Shown here: piece by piece, positions 40,501 through 53,800 of the stretch
How the letters are laid out: the number at the start of each line of letters is the position of its first letter
Numbering within the stretch: the first letter of the stretch is position 1
NCBI GenBank assembly: GCA_029641185.1
Contig: JAPWGK010000004.1
Coordinates: 1,426,001-1,490,000, forward strand
Length of the DNA: 64,000 nucleotides
DNA from: Pseudofabraea citricarpa
Lineage: Eukaryota > Ascomycota > Leotiomycetes > Helotiales > Dermateaceae
Direction: 5' to 3'
Translations under genes and position numbers: made by a program
The notes under the pieces: generated by a model
What the model saw: only the letters and a program-made list of their open reading frames with translations
Told to the model about the DNA's origin: nothing
The model's database searches: none

Positions 40501-42454
40501 GAAAATCCAGGTCCCGAAAGTACGATACCCAAGAATAGATATACGCCCCTCCAAGAAAGGGGTTGATGGGGGTCAAAGGGAAGGGAAGGGGCCGATCCGC
40601 AACTCTAAACTCTTCAGTAGCGACGGCTCAAGCCATCCACACACCACACGACCACACCACACGACGCCATACCGACCCGAAAAGGGCCAGACGAAGCCGA
40701 AAGCAAAAGGAGACCAGAAATGGCTCTTTCTCCTCGGAGGAAGGAAGGAAGGAAGGAGCGAGGAGAGACCGAAAGGGAAGGGTCGGTCCGCAACTCTAAA
40801 CCACAGTCCTGAGCGGCTTAAACCCATGAATACATATCGCCGCCCACTAGCCAACCAACCAACCAGCGCCGAAGGCAAACCAAGACGAGACGCAAAAAAA
40901 CAAAAAACCACGACGGGAGAAAAACAAAAGAAGAAGAAGAAAAACTTTATGTCGTACGGTCGGTAACTTGTCTTGAGGACGAACTAACTTCAATACTCCC
41001 CTTCGCGGAATCGGAATGTGCAGATCCCTCTTGCCATACCGGCCTGGCTATTCGGAAATCCCCATGCCGAAACGGGATAAAATTGAACAGCAAGAAGAAA
41101 AGATATCCCAGGGGCCGACTTTCACTGCAACAGGAAACGAACGCAAATGCACAAGCGAAGCGGAGACAAAAACCAGGACAAGAGAAAATGAAGCGAGGGG
41201 TAACAGAAACTTTCACTCCCCCCCCTCCTTCTTTTTACGCATAACACATTACCTAACCTCACCCTGCACTAATTCCAAGGCCCAAGTCCAATTTGATGCA
41301 CATCTTCGAAGGAATAGATGAGAAGCAGGCGAGTAAAATAAATTCCCCTCTTATATTATGATTATCAAAGTAAGAAAGATAAACAGACGACGAATCAAAA
41401 GATAATAGTAGTAATAATATACGGTATTTCCTATTCCCTATTTCCCCTTCCTCTCCACCCTGAAAATTAACCCAGCTGAAACAAATTAGAAAAACGTATA
41501 TGTTGTTCTCCCCTTTCGTCCCCTTAACATTTTGAGTTGGTTTGTTTTGTTTCGTTGTTTTGTCTCCATCGACCAAAAAAAATATTTCATAACCCAGTAA
41601 CAATTTCAACCTGCAACCCACATCCCTAACTTGCATTTCGGTAACGATACATAACCCCTTAACCCCCGCCGACCACCAACACACATACGCTAAACATATT
41701 CATAGATAGATAGAAGAAGACCACATCACACCCCGCCCTATGACGTTAAAAGGCCGTTTGTGAGAAATCAAAATCAAGAACCGACATCAGAATCACGAAA
41801 TCAGAATATTAAACGCACAGGTGAACCAGAACAAAAAGCACACTTTTCCCGCAGACCATATATTCGAAAACCAGAAGAGAAAACAACAAGAAAATACCAG
41901 AAACGTACTGAGGGTCGATAGAACTCGGGGCCGAATCAAGGAGATATGTAAAATGAGGATCGAATCATCCTCCTTAAGTATATAAGAACCTCGACAAAAT
42001 GGGAGTTTTCCCTTCCTCTTTTTTTGACAGGCGGTGAGTGTTGTATCGTTTCTTTGTTGTTTCTTTCGAGGAATGTTCCGTTGTTGCCAATCCTCCTTTA
42101 TTTTCTTTGTGGACTCTCTGTATGTCCATTTGTATGGTACGTGAAGAAGGATGTAATCAAGTAACGTCGTAGTGTTCGCCCGACGCCAACATCCCCCATC
42201 ACGTTCCTTTTTTTCTTGGCATATGCATTTGTCGTTACTCAAGATGAACAGAAGAACCCGATCAATCGCTTGCGCCGCCGCAGACAGATACCACCCAAGA
42301 CATGCGTACGCACACACAAAACCCCACAAAACGAAAATCAATATAACAGACTCGGCACTGAACTCAATTCAGGGGTATAGAGCAGGAACGGCAATCGAAA
42401 TCGATAAAAAGAATATGGGTGAGACAACGTTGCTGACTAAAACCGCGTGATATA
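37514..42454. other. Gene-poor region downstream of the DUF2841 gene
   Basis: About 4.9 kb. From 37.5 to 40.2 kb there are overlapping short frames on both strands without support. A (CCAACAA)n-like repeat is at 40232-40279 and a (GGAA)n run at 40738-40757. From 40.5 to 42.4 kb the plus strand has long purine-rich and pyrimidine-rich tracts, so the sequence is of low complexity and some of it may be a long 3' untranslated region of the neighbouring gene. Confidence 0.45.
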
Positions 42455-44564
42455 TCATTGAGGGTGCATGATATGGTGTTGCTGTTGATCATCCTTCATT
42501 GACTCATCATTGTGCCCATATCCCGACATTCCTTGATCGTTTAGAAATTCCTGAAACCCGCCGTGATGCGATGCTTCTCTTCCTGTACTGTAGGGATGTG
42601 CCAGGCTACCGGTTCGTAATTGTGTACCTATCGCTGGACCGGTATCGTACCTGTTGCCATTTTGTAGACCGTCATAACCTCCTTGATGGTTTAGTGAAAG
42701 AGGTGGGAGCATGTTTTGTTGAGGGAGTGTTGCGGGTGGTGGGAGTTGATAACCACCAGGGCCAGCTGAATGTGGAGAAGTCACGTAAAAAGATTGAGGC
42801 GACGGTCCATTGCTTGATGTGCTGATCATGGGCATGCTATTTGATTGCCAATTGTACATGGTCTGTTGCTGTGGCTGCGGTTGGTATGAAGCCTGATGTC
42901 CTGGATCGGATGGCGGCGGTGGATAAGATGGAGCACTCATATCCCACTTGTGCCGGTATGAGTCTGGTTGAAAAGATGAAGGCTGTGCGTCGTCCATCTT
43001 CTGCTCGCCGAAGGTTTGCGTCTGAGGTTGGAAATTACGCATAGGCAATGGCCTCCACCGTTGATTCGGATCACCACGATTGCTACTCTCGTCAAGCGTC
43101 CTCGAAACAGGCTGGATATTCTGCATCATGGGATTGCTGGGAGACACTGTGGAATCAGGGGTAAGGATACCAGCAGCCGCGGCAGTCTCAGCCTCGTCGT
43201 ATGGGTCACCTTCGTCGGGCTCGTCATCAGAAGCGTTGGCTAGACCATCGTGTGACATGACATTTACTTTACAAGACTCATCTGTTCAAAGCTAAGTAAG
43301 AAACTGTACGAAGGCAATGTCTCCTCAGACGACATACCAATCTCTCCATTCTTGTAACGTTCCTGCTGTTTCGCTACCTTGAAAATCTCCTTCAAGAAAG
43401 GTCGCTTGTTTGCATTGGCTGGGTGCTCCTTGTCGTTGAACCAGTTGTTCATTGCTTCCATGGTCACTTCTTCAAGTTTCTTGACATTAAGTCCAAGCTT
43501 ATGAACGGCTGGCACTTGGGTTTCGGGAGGTTCGACAATCATTAGTAAGATATGAACCAGGAGCTTGATTCTCTCTGAGCATAGTCAGCAGAGGATGGAT
43601 CAAAGTTCCCTCGCGAGTTACTTACCATGTTTCAACAGATGATCAGGTTCTCTGTGCCTCACGTAGTTTTCTCCGGTGGTCGGTGGCCACCATGGAGGGC
43701 ATTTATCAGCACCTTTGGTGTACGGATAATGCGTCTGTTTCTTTGGTTCGACCAACTTGACAAAAACCTTACCCATCACTTTGCAGGCATTCTGCTGCAG
43801 ATCCTTGAAGCGATTGACATAAAACCGGGAGACTTCCTCTTCGTCTCCAATTCTCAGTTGCTGGGTGTTGATGGTCTGAATTGGTTGCGGCTGATCTTCC
43901 TCATCGAACTGTGCATAGCGGCCACGATGACGCTTTCGTGTCATGGCTCCATCACCATCATCTTCCTGGCCATTACGGGCATGTCGGCGGCGGCGACCAC
44001 CAGAGGAGGAATCATCGCTTGTTGTTGATTGTTTTCGGTTGCTACGACCATTCGGTGCACTTCCATCGAACTCAGAAAATGATGTATTGTCGTTTGAAAA
44101 AGCTGTAGTGTGGTCAGCACTAATAAGTCACGGGGATCTAATCAAATTATCATACCTGGTAATGAACTTAGGCCATCGGGATTAAATTGACGATATACAT
44201 TTTGCACGGCGGATCGCATCGAGGCAAGTCCCTGTGAGCTGTAGGTCTTTTCTTCCCCATTCCGACGCACAGCGAGAAGACAAAAGTCTTGCAGGTCATC
44301 AATACCCACACATTGCTTCAGGGCATGTTCGATGCTCTACCCGATGTATCAGTCTATCATTGGCAATACCGGTTACAATATTCTGAATGAGTAGCTTACC
44401 AGACTTCTTGGATGAACTGGCGATGTTGCACTGTAACGAGCCGGATCATGGAACTGACTGTCAAAGGATCGGTCAAAGCTCCTATCGGTGCTCCAACTTG
44501 CTGCATCTCTTGCAGGAGCAGAGAAGTCCCTGGGAACAAGAGGATTCCCACGTTGTTGGACCAT
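42455..44564 (-). CDS. DUF2841 / YDR124W-like protein
   Basis: Five exons: 44564-44400, 44336-44156, 44102-43626, 43574-43338, 43281-42455 (628 aa); all introns have GTAAG or GTATG donors and AG acceptors and the frame is continuous. The conserved DUF2841 block is distinctive: NACKVMGKVFVKLVEPKKQ, HYPYTKGADKCPPWWPP, HREPDHLLK, then ERIKLLVHILLMI. Exon 2 (SIEHALKQCVGIDDLQDFCL) is the helical N-terminal part. An Arg/Lys-rich stretch (GGRRRRHARNG, MTRKRHRGR) suggests nuclear entry. The last exon is a Gln/Pro/Ser-rich disordered tail ending in His/Gln repeats. The family includes yeast YDR124W and Aspergillus subtelomeric cluster proteins linked to colony morphology; its molecular function is unclear. 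It stands alone between two long gene-poor stretches. Confidence 0.9.
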
Positions 44565-47500
44565 GTTGAGGATATAAGGTGTCTAACACGTAAGGAGAGT
44601 TGTGCCTTGGGAGGAATGAAGAGCGGTGAGGTGTACAAGGCGAGCTGTCGTATTAGGGATCTGTGAGAGAGATGCGAGGTCTATAATATATTATAGAATT
44701 GGAGAGCGAGGGGAGCAGGACCTCAGTCAGACCGGGGTCTCGGAGCAGATCTGGGCAAAGCGCTAGAAGTGGGACAGTTTTGGATCAGCCTATCAACTAG
44801 TACGTTTGTGACTATATGAGAGGTCCACAAAAGCTCAGGGGTCCTGAGAGTGGCTCAGGTGGTCGATAGGGTTTAGAAAGGGCCTTCGAGACGCGAGAGG
44901 GAAAAGGAAAGAAAAGCATATAAACGAAGGAGAGCAGTAGTACCGGCGGAGCAGAGCAGCCTTTGCTTTTGAGTTTGGACCACAGAAAGCAAGATGCAAG
45001 ACGCATGCACCTTCAAGGGATTCAGCGTCGCTTCTTCAGATGTGGAGTAATCGGTGGCGTTTGATAATGACTAGGAATCTGACTACACCGTACGTCGCAC
45101 ACAATCACAAGGCGCGGTGTCAGACAGCGGCGTGGCCTGTGGAGAAGCAGAGGGTGGCAGGAGTTATCAACTCTCTATCCAACACCTTGGGTCCTGGGCA
45201 CTGTGGTCAGCCAATTGATGTTCGGCCGACCGAGATTTCTGTTCCAGTTTGCTCTGCTATGATCTGCTATGATGCCGAAAGTCGAGAGCTGCCGTCCGCT
45301 CCAAACCGATTGGTGCGGGCACGAGGTGCGGCTGCTCACAGCGAGAGGCCACAGGCAGGCAGTTGTCCTATCGAGAACGAGCTAGCAAGAGCGTTGGAGA
45401 GTAGTGGGCGTGCGGGTGAATGCTGTGGTTAGGTGTGGCCTCAGTGTGGAATGTTCATGGGCCAATGGAGCTGGACGAGTGCTGGAGGAGACGATGGTGT
45501 TTGAGCTTCGAGGGCGGCAGGAAAGGTCCCAGGTGAAGTAGGCAAGACACGCAAGGAGCCCGGTTGCACAGCCGGCGGGCCTCAAATCACTCGCTATACA
45601 CGAATCGTCGTGATGTCGTTTGGAGAAGCGTCGGCTTGTCGAAGATATACAGATAGATAGATATTGCAGCACGGGAGGCCCGCTTTAATGGACAGGACCC
45701 TCGCAGCAAATCCTCGTGTGTGTGGGCGCTGGGTATCTGGGTATCTGGGTATCCAGAATCATGAAGACGCATTGCAATGCCTCAGCACTAGGACCAGCAC
45801 CAGCCAGTGACGGCGAGCGACCGACGGCCGACGACTAAGCCAGCCCGTTCAGCAATCTTCTCCAAACAAAAACAATAAAAACCCCGTCGATCCCAGCACT
45901 TGCAGGGCTGTCCGTCCAGCCTGGGGGCGCGACGCAGGACGGGGCAGACAGGCCATGCTGCAGTCAGAGTTTCGCTCGGAAAGCGGCGAGCAGAAAACGC
46001 CAGTTTGGGACACTAAATAGGAGGCCTGCAATCACTAAATCAAACACCTCGGACGGCATGCGCCATGGTGCAGGGGGAGGGGGCCAGGCGACAGGGAACC
46101 AGTGCACAGTGGCGCTGGGCAGGAGAGTGGGCAGCGGGCACTACGTCCAGACTCCAGACGCTTGGGACCACCAACAGGCTCAAGCTCAAGCTCAAGCAAG
46201 CTCAGGCTTCAGGCTCAGCTTTAGCTTCAGGCCACGGACGACGTGCTGGGTACTGGGTACAGTACACTGGGGGAGGTAGCAGACAGGGCAGGATTCGAGG
46301 CTTGCTTAAGCGACTCGATTGATTGCAGGGCAGTTGGAGCCTGAGTGTGTGTGCTATCGACGCGCTGCAAGGGAGAAAAGTGATGAGATGTCGATGTGGA
46401 TTCCACACAACCTGGTTACCCGGACTAAGCCCGTCTGGGGTCGCCCAACGAGCCACTTGCCCTGATCCGTTTGCCATGTATATCTGTATCTCAGCATCTT
46501 TTGAAATCTTTTCAGATGGCCCATTGGTGGCCATTCGATCGGCGTTGTTGTTAAAGCACAGGGAGCTCATCCTGGTGAGAGCCCATCGCATCGACTGGCG
46601 GTGCTGCCCATCTGTCTCTAGCTCTGGCTCTGGCTCTGGCTCTGTCCCCGCACCCGTACCTCTCCCACCCACCACTTGTGCATCACATATCCATCAATAC
46701 TGTTAACACTGTGTTCGCTCCTCTTCCCCGGCTGCTGCCACTGCTTGTTGTTGTTGTCGTCGTCGTCGTTGGGCGAAGCACAGGACATGCGTTCGTTTCT
46801 ACGCATGGGCTTGCGAACGGGAAGTTTATTAACCCCTCACGACTAGAGTACGACTCTGAGCTGCGGGTGTCGGGAAGCCGTCTGGTCCGCGTCGACGCAA
46901 TACGCATCTCCTGGTTCATCCCCGCAGAAAAGCCAATCAATTGTATGCAAGTCCATCCCCCTACTCGAACAGGAAGAAGGAAGAAGCGAAGACGTGATGC
47001 AACCTCTCCCCCATACCACCCCTTCTGGCGAGACTGCTATCAAATAATGGAGCCGGAACCATCCAGATCTTTTGATCATATTTCTCATCTCGGAGTCGTG
47101 AGTGCAGAGTGTAAATGCATGCTTCGCACGTGGTAATTCTGGGACCGCATTCTGGGGCAGCATGACCTGTCATCGATCGATGTTCGTGATGACACACCGC
47201 AGCAGCAATGAGCGATGCGATGACCGATGAGCGATCCCCACAGACCAAACCGCAAATGTTCTACGCGATGATGCCCAGGCGCCATGCACACCGTTGTGTA
47301 AGGAGAAGGCTGGCTGTACGGAGTACCGTATCGTGCTCTCTCAATGCTTTCAGCGGCGTGTCAGCCGACAGGCAATAATCATAATAATAGCATCCCAGGT
47401 CTAGGGAGAGTCAGTACGGTCGCCCTGATGACTGCAGAGCAAGCCAGATTTCCCGGTTTCCCCTATGTCGTGCCACTAACAGCCAGCCACCAACTGCTCT

Positions 47501-50101
47501 CTGCTCTGCTCTGCAGCCCGGAGAAGTGTTTCCAGGGCAGCTTAGAGCGGCTTTTGCACCGTAGTGGAAATAACACGACGATGACAACAGTAACGGCGAT
47601 GTTGCTGTACCGGCAATGCAACCGCGAGAGAGCGAGACAGCGAGACAGTGAGATGGCAATTGCTGTTGTCGTGGATGGCGTCTGTGCTTTGTTTAGTGCA
47701 CCCGTTAGGTACAGTAGTAGTATGTAGTTGGACTCAAGATTTACTTTCTTTTGACAGCGGCTTTGCTAATGCTTTGCTTTGACTTGCGGAAGGACGGGGC
47801 CGGGGGGGAGCGAACGAGGCGGGTGACGGGCCAGCCACCCCAAACCCTGACTGCATCTCTGCATTTGGAATACCGGTATTCATCATCATCCTCATCATCA
47901 TCAAAATCAAAATCAAAATCAGGGGAACAAGGTCAACATGTTGTGTTGAGGAAGAGTAGTGCGGCGTTCTGTACAGTATGAATGAATTGAAACCAACGAC
48001 TTAGGTAGGTACCGTAGCTTAAAGTGGTTAGTTGGGTACTTAGGTACTTCCGTGACCTGGATGACTCGTGACAGCAAACGCGTGACTCGCATCCAGCATC
48101 CAGGCTTCCCTTTGATTCTGTCTTCTCTCTCCACTCCTCCTCGCAACAATCTACACCACTAACTACCACGTACCTAACCTAGCAAAGCACTTCGTCGGCA
48201 TCATCTCGTCCCCCCCCTTCACGAGGGAAAAAAAAAAAAACGTTCGCACAGCAGAAAGCATGAGCCACGTTCCCGGACCAATTCTTTCTTTTGCACCCCC
48301 CTTTGCTTTTGCTTTTGCTTTTCCACCGGAAATCGCTCGAAATCCTGCCTGCGTCATCGTCAACGGATTTGCGTTAATGCAATTTGCAAACTCCTTTCCT
48401 TCTTCCCAGTGCGTCCCCGGACACACAGCATACAGCATACAGCATACAGCATACACCGTACATACGTTCATTCATTTCCTACCACACAAAAGAGACGAGC
48501 TGTCCTCCAAAACAACAATGCGCCTGTCGAGCTTGGTGACACCGCCAGCCCCCTCGTAGGTGACACAGCAGCACACTCATGCCGGACACCACCACCCGCC
48601 TTCCACGCGAACGCCTCGATGCAACAGGTTGAGGGAAAAAAGCAAAGGCGGAATCCCATACTCCATTACTCAATCACTTCCTGCGCAGGTACAATTAGCT
48701 GGAGCAAGCTCTGTTGCTTCAGATCCTGTCTACTTCTTCCTCATCCACCAAACCCACCATCGTACCTCTACTTGGTTGAGTTTGTTGGCCCTGTCAGTTA
48801 TAACATCCTACCCAGTATCGTCGCGTTGTCTCCATAGCGGGTACGACGATCTAAGATCCTTCCCGCCATTAGCTGAACTTTCGGAGTGCCTGGACACCCA
48901 CGCCCGGACTTGACGTGCCAACCTGGAAGTGAGTGTCTGGGCTCTCTGGGCTGTTGGGACTGCGAAGCGACGGCCGCCTCGTCTTGCCATTCCCGCCTTG
49001 TGACGCCATCATCCAACCAGACGACTCTGCAACGGTATCTACCTCTGCGTGTGTTTTTCTCTTGTAGCGCCGTAAACGCCAACAATAATGAACGACAACC
49101 GGTACATGGACTTTAAGCATGACGCTGACGCTGACGCTGCAAATCCCGTCTGGCGTTGCAACTGACAAGCCTCAATCCCTACCGGATTTCACTTCCGGAA
49201 AGAAAGAAAAACAAAAAAGAAGGAAAATATTTGGTTGGGGCCTGTGGATCGGGCGCCAATCCTTGGAGGGAACACGCTGTGGAAAACAACTCGCCGCCCT
49301 GGAGCCAGTAAGCGGCCAGAAGCTTCAGAATACCCCAGGCCACAAACAACCTTGCCGCAGAACCCAGAGACGTTGCATTTGAAGGAGGTAACAGGAATCT
49401 GGGGGGTTTGCTAAAAGCCTGCCAAGCGTCGTTTCGAGCGCCCTCCGAATCTTTGTCAGCAATACGGAGTATTGCGTAGGGCCAGATGCTTAGATTACAA
49501 GGGAGCCTGATGAAGTGGGGACAGTCCAGGCTCTTCTCTACCGTAGTACACCCACCACCAGCACAACAGCAGACGACTGTACGCCGCGCCCCCTTGTCGT
49601 TGTTTTCGTTGTTGTCCAGCGTCACCAGGAGGAGCAGAGGCCTCGTTAAATCCTGAATCCTGGGCTCCTGGAAGGGAAACGATCGCTCTGCGGATGGAAT
49701 GGAGAGAGAGGGAAAAAAAAACGGGGACGCGGGTCAACCACCGAATGTCACACATCCCGAAGTTAGCCCCTAGTCTGCCATGACGATGCCGTCTGCATTA
49801 GTTAATGCTCAGGCTCGTTTTGTGTCAAATCTGGGTAATAGGGAACTCAAAACGGAAAGGAAATTTCAACAAAAAGAGCAAAGGTGACGAGCGACGAGTG
49901 ACGACAGGTAACCTCATCGCGATTTCTCGATCGTACTTAGCTAGATTCGCAGATTGGTGGAGCCGGGTAGGGGGGAGAGACCCATTCAATCTGCCCACCG
50001 CTGCATACCGCAGATGAGTTCTCCATACAAACCAGAAAAAAAAAACATATACCACAACGCCCCGCCGGTCAGCGTTGCTTCGGGCATGTATGCCGAGCCA
50101 G
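44565..50101. other. Long gene-poor region upstream of the DUF2841 gene
   Basis: About 5.5 kb without a supported gene, holding at least the promoter and perhaps a long 5' leader of the DUF2841 gene. It is rich in short tandem repeats between 45.7 and 49.2 kb (listed separately). Open frames here, including a 157-codon one at 46202-46675 on the minus strand, are composed of low-complexity repeat translations. Confidence 0.5.
45731..49140. repeat. Microsatellite-rich tract
   Basis: Separate short tandem repeats occur at: GGGTATCT x3 (45731-45754); CTCAAG-type hexamers (46178-46207) followed by degenerate CTTCAGG units to about 46235; CTCTGG x4 (46621-46643); TTG/TCG trinucleotides (46744-46770); CAT trinucleotides followed by AAAATC x3 (47879-47920); TTTTGC x3 (48301-48323); AGCATAC units (48427-48455); GACGCT x3 (49121-49140). 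The flanking sequence between them is unique. Confidence 0.75.
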
Positions 50102-50806
50102 TCACAAAGCTATGGTGCTGTAGAGATGTCTCGCCGAGCATCCGATAAGTAAGAGCCTGAAGGAGGCTCTCGAGCTCGTCTTGATACCATTTCCATCCAT
50201 CACTAGTTCAGATATCCATAGCTCGACCCATCCATGTGCTACTTGCGTTTTTGGACTGCTCGACTCACTTTCTCCATCCGTCCACTCTGCACACTCCCGA
50301 ACCATGTCGGCAGGAATCCAACCAATCGTTCCACCAATGTGACTGTGCCTCACTACTTCAAGTACTTCTCTAAGATCTGCCTGTGCGTCAATGGCTCGCC
50401 GCCTCAGCATGTCATTTTCTTGCTCTACCCAGTAGTTGGTAGCTATCGAGGAACAAGCTTTTGGAGATTAAGGTTCCAACCCTAATCAGCTAGACTTGCA
50501 GCGTGTCACATCACACCCGAGCCAGGGTGGTTTGGAGAAGACCCTTGATCAGCGCAGAACTAAGACCCCGACCTTCACGACACGACCGGCTCGAGTCAGT
50601 CTGTCAGCAATCTCAACATCCACTCTCTCATTCGTTCTCACACCCGAAACTCTATTTCTTAAATCACCCACATGTCCGCCCTGTTCTCTGTCCAGTTTGC
50701 TTTCCAGGACCAGCCCGCTACTATTGGACACATCTATCGACGTAGGAGCCAAAGCTACATCTTTTGATGATCTTTTACTTTCGCAAACGACGTGACGATA
50801 TTGATG
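50102..50806 (-). pseudogene. Possible coding relic or unrecognised gene fragment
   Basis: On the minus strand, two open stretches lie in tandem order. One runs from about 50806 to 50549 (protein-like segment NRVSGVRTNERVDVEIADR), the other from about 50470 to 50102 (YWVEQENDMLRRRAIDAQ, LREVLEVVRHSHIGG). A GCTGAT branch-like element and AAAAG acceptor near 50475 could join them, but the donor is weak and there is no ATG at the start. The antisense frame is also open, so composition alone may explain it. No family recognised. Confidence 0.2.
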
Positions 50807-53800
50807 TCAGGATAAGAGAGACACGAATCGCAATACGCAATTTTCCTCCTGCTAGAGCGCATGTAACTGCCTTTAACCAATTCAGGCGAGGGTCATGCTG
50901 CTGGCCTTCCGGATCCATTCCGCACTGTCAATTGAACTTGTTTCCATCCGGTGGCTCTCACCTGCCAAGTAATTGTTCATGGTTACCGACTTTAGGCGCC
51001 ACAAATTCTATGGTATCCGCTGTCAATCTGTCATGCCTGCCTTGATCAGTAATGCAGATGGTGCGGCGCAAGGTGAAAGTGTCACGCAGACAGCTGGGGC
51101 AAGCCTAGATCAAGGACAACTGGACTACGGGCTAAGTTGTTACTCCTTCTAGCGTTCGTCTTACTGTATCTCTGTCTGCAGGTTCATCATGCTCACACAT
51201 TCATGCTCAAGGCCCTATCTTGAGCCATGGCTATCTCCGAGACGAAATCCACAATGGGTCCGCTTGTCAAGAGGATACTCGTATTGGACACTTGAATGTC
51301 CAAATTTCATGCATGTATCGCCATAGTAAGACCTTGGTTTGGTTGAGCTGTTGAGGCATTTGCTCTGAGGCGATTCCTGAGGCGCCTGCCAATATCGCTT
51401 GTTTCGAGTGGTGGACTATTCGGGCCCTGTATCTTGGATCAGATGGTCTTGTTGTGTTGAGGGAATAAAAGGCACGTATACTTCGAGGCAAAAATGGGGA
51501 TGGTGCAATCTTGGTTACCAATCAAGATTCACATGCTAAGCATCACTATGTACTAATTTGTAGATGTGTACATGAGCTGGGCAGGCCATTCCTCGTCACG
51601 AAATGATCACAAGGATGAAACACGAATGTTCTAGCCCGTCGCAGAATTCACTTTACAGGTACGGCTACTGCAGTATCAAGGAAAGCTATGCATCATTCGG
51701 GATGAGAATGCCATTTCCCCCCGAAAGTCAAAATTCCCCATGCCAGACGCAAAAAGCTCGCGATCTGACCTCGCGCGGCACCATCCGATGGAACCATCCG
51801 ATAATAATCTTTCTTCTGTTGGTAGCGCAATATGTTACTTGGTACATGGTTGACTATGGCATACATGGCAAACTCAGAAACTCCACTAGCCACGTCTTCA
51901 CTCATCACTTTGCTAACCGCAGCTTTCAACCCCATAGGTGGTGAGTATGAGCTAGGGTCATATTGATTCCTCTTTTTTGTGCCACTGGTTATTCGTTCTC
52001 TGATGTTGACGGTGGGCAGGCGAGGGCAAATAAATGCGACTTGGATATGGTTACGAAGGCTAGGCCATCAATCTTCATCTCAACCAAAGTTCTTTTCCTT
52101 TTCAACTTTGATCCTTCCTGCCACTTTTCCCTGAATTGTTTTGTCCTCGCCACACGCTGCAGAACATCGCGGAGCCGGCAGCATGAGCTCGCACATTAGA
52201 GTTTCTTGAATCTTCACCAGTCTCAAAGAATGCTTGTTGCAGCTAGTGAGCTTTTCGATTGAGTTTCGTTCCTTGCTTTTTCGCCCGGCGTCTGCACTGC
52301 AGATTGTCTTGCTACACTATGGATTCAAGGTTGGTTATCCGTGCTTCCGCTGCTGCTGGCAATGGCACTGACGTTGTGGGGCGGGTTGGATTTTCCTCTT
52401 CCCTTCCTTCTTCCCGCAGGGTTAATCAGGGACAGGGTCCTGCTTGGGCAGGGCTTTGGTTTTGAGCCAAGACTTATCACATCCTGGATTTCGTGCATTA
52501 TTGTTTGCATTTTGCATCTTGCATGTGGCAATCTAGCATCTAGTATTGGCTGGGCTCGGGGAGGTGGATGTGGACGCGAATGTCGGACGCAGACAGTTGC
52601 GATGCGATATAACAGTGGCATCGGGGAACAGGACTAGAGCACCACGGCCAGGGCAAATTTCGGGGAGGAGGAACACGGAAGCGATGATGGCAGTCAACAC
52701 TGACAGCGAAGAGAGTGCGGGCCCATATAGGTGGCGCGTACGCATGTGTAAGGTGGTATCAGAATTTCCAGAAACAACAAGGCGAGGCAGGTATCCCGAT
52801 CATCCAATGCTCTCCAATCCAATTAGCTGAGCCTACAAAGCTTCTTATCATTGTCGATCGTACCATATTCTGGTATAGGCATCTTCTCCCATTATAAATT
52901 CTTGGGAACATCGCCAAATTGGGTAACTATCAAACCATGTCGATGATCAGTTATTCTGGCCAGGCCACTTTTTCTTCCCTTTCATTTTCCTCTTCTCTCG
53001 ACATCTTTCTTAGGGAGATTAAAACCCGTCTCCTCGGGGTATCTTTGGGGGTGGGGAATGGGGAATGAGTTGATGACGATGCCATTCTGCATGTGTACCT
53101 AAACCCATTTCATAGGATGGGCGAATCGTCGGTTGGAGAGACACAGAGAAAAAGAGCGAGTTCGAGACCGTACCTACCCAAGTCCCGAGGTAGTTCCCAA
53201 TACCCAAGTACCTACCTACCCTACATATATGGACTTGCTATAGGTAGGTAGGTACATGCCGGCATATACGTAGATGTCCCGGCAGTTATATCACTGATGT
53301 ACGAAAGACGAGAAGTGGGAGAAGTGGGAGAAGGGGGCGAGAAAGGAGGGGAAGTGAGAAACAAGTCAGAGAAGGAACAAATGTGTGAGAGTGGGTGGGG
53401 GAATAAAGCTGAGATGGAAACAAAAAGTATAGAATTCATCGATTACGTCTAGCTCTTGCTGTATGTCACAAACTCTTTGTCGATAGGAGGTTAAGTACCT
53501 CCTACCTTGCGTATACATAAAAAAGCCAGGAAGCGGTATTTTTTCCCTTCCCGCTTAGCAGCTTGAAGCTCCAGGGTTTATTTATCAAGTGTGAAAAGAA
53601 GGAGGGGGGAGGAGGGGGGGAGGCTACCCGAGAAAGAGGTAGACGACAGACGAGCAAACCGGGAAACCAGGAAACCAAAAATCAAAAAGTAAAAATTGAC
53701 TTTGTTAATATTATTCTCGGAATCTGCTCTTGGCTTCTTTTCTTTTCGGATCGAGAAATGCACGCGCCTAGGTATGTATGTAAAATAAGCACCTCTGATC

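Noticed and set aside
46202..46675. 157-codon minus-strand frame
   Set aside because: Much of it is translation of hexamer microsatellites (EPEPEPE-type runs).
45731..49140. CRISPR-like or minisatellite array
   Set aside because: The repeats are short, different from each other and not regularly spaced, so they are ordinary microsatellites.
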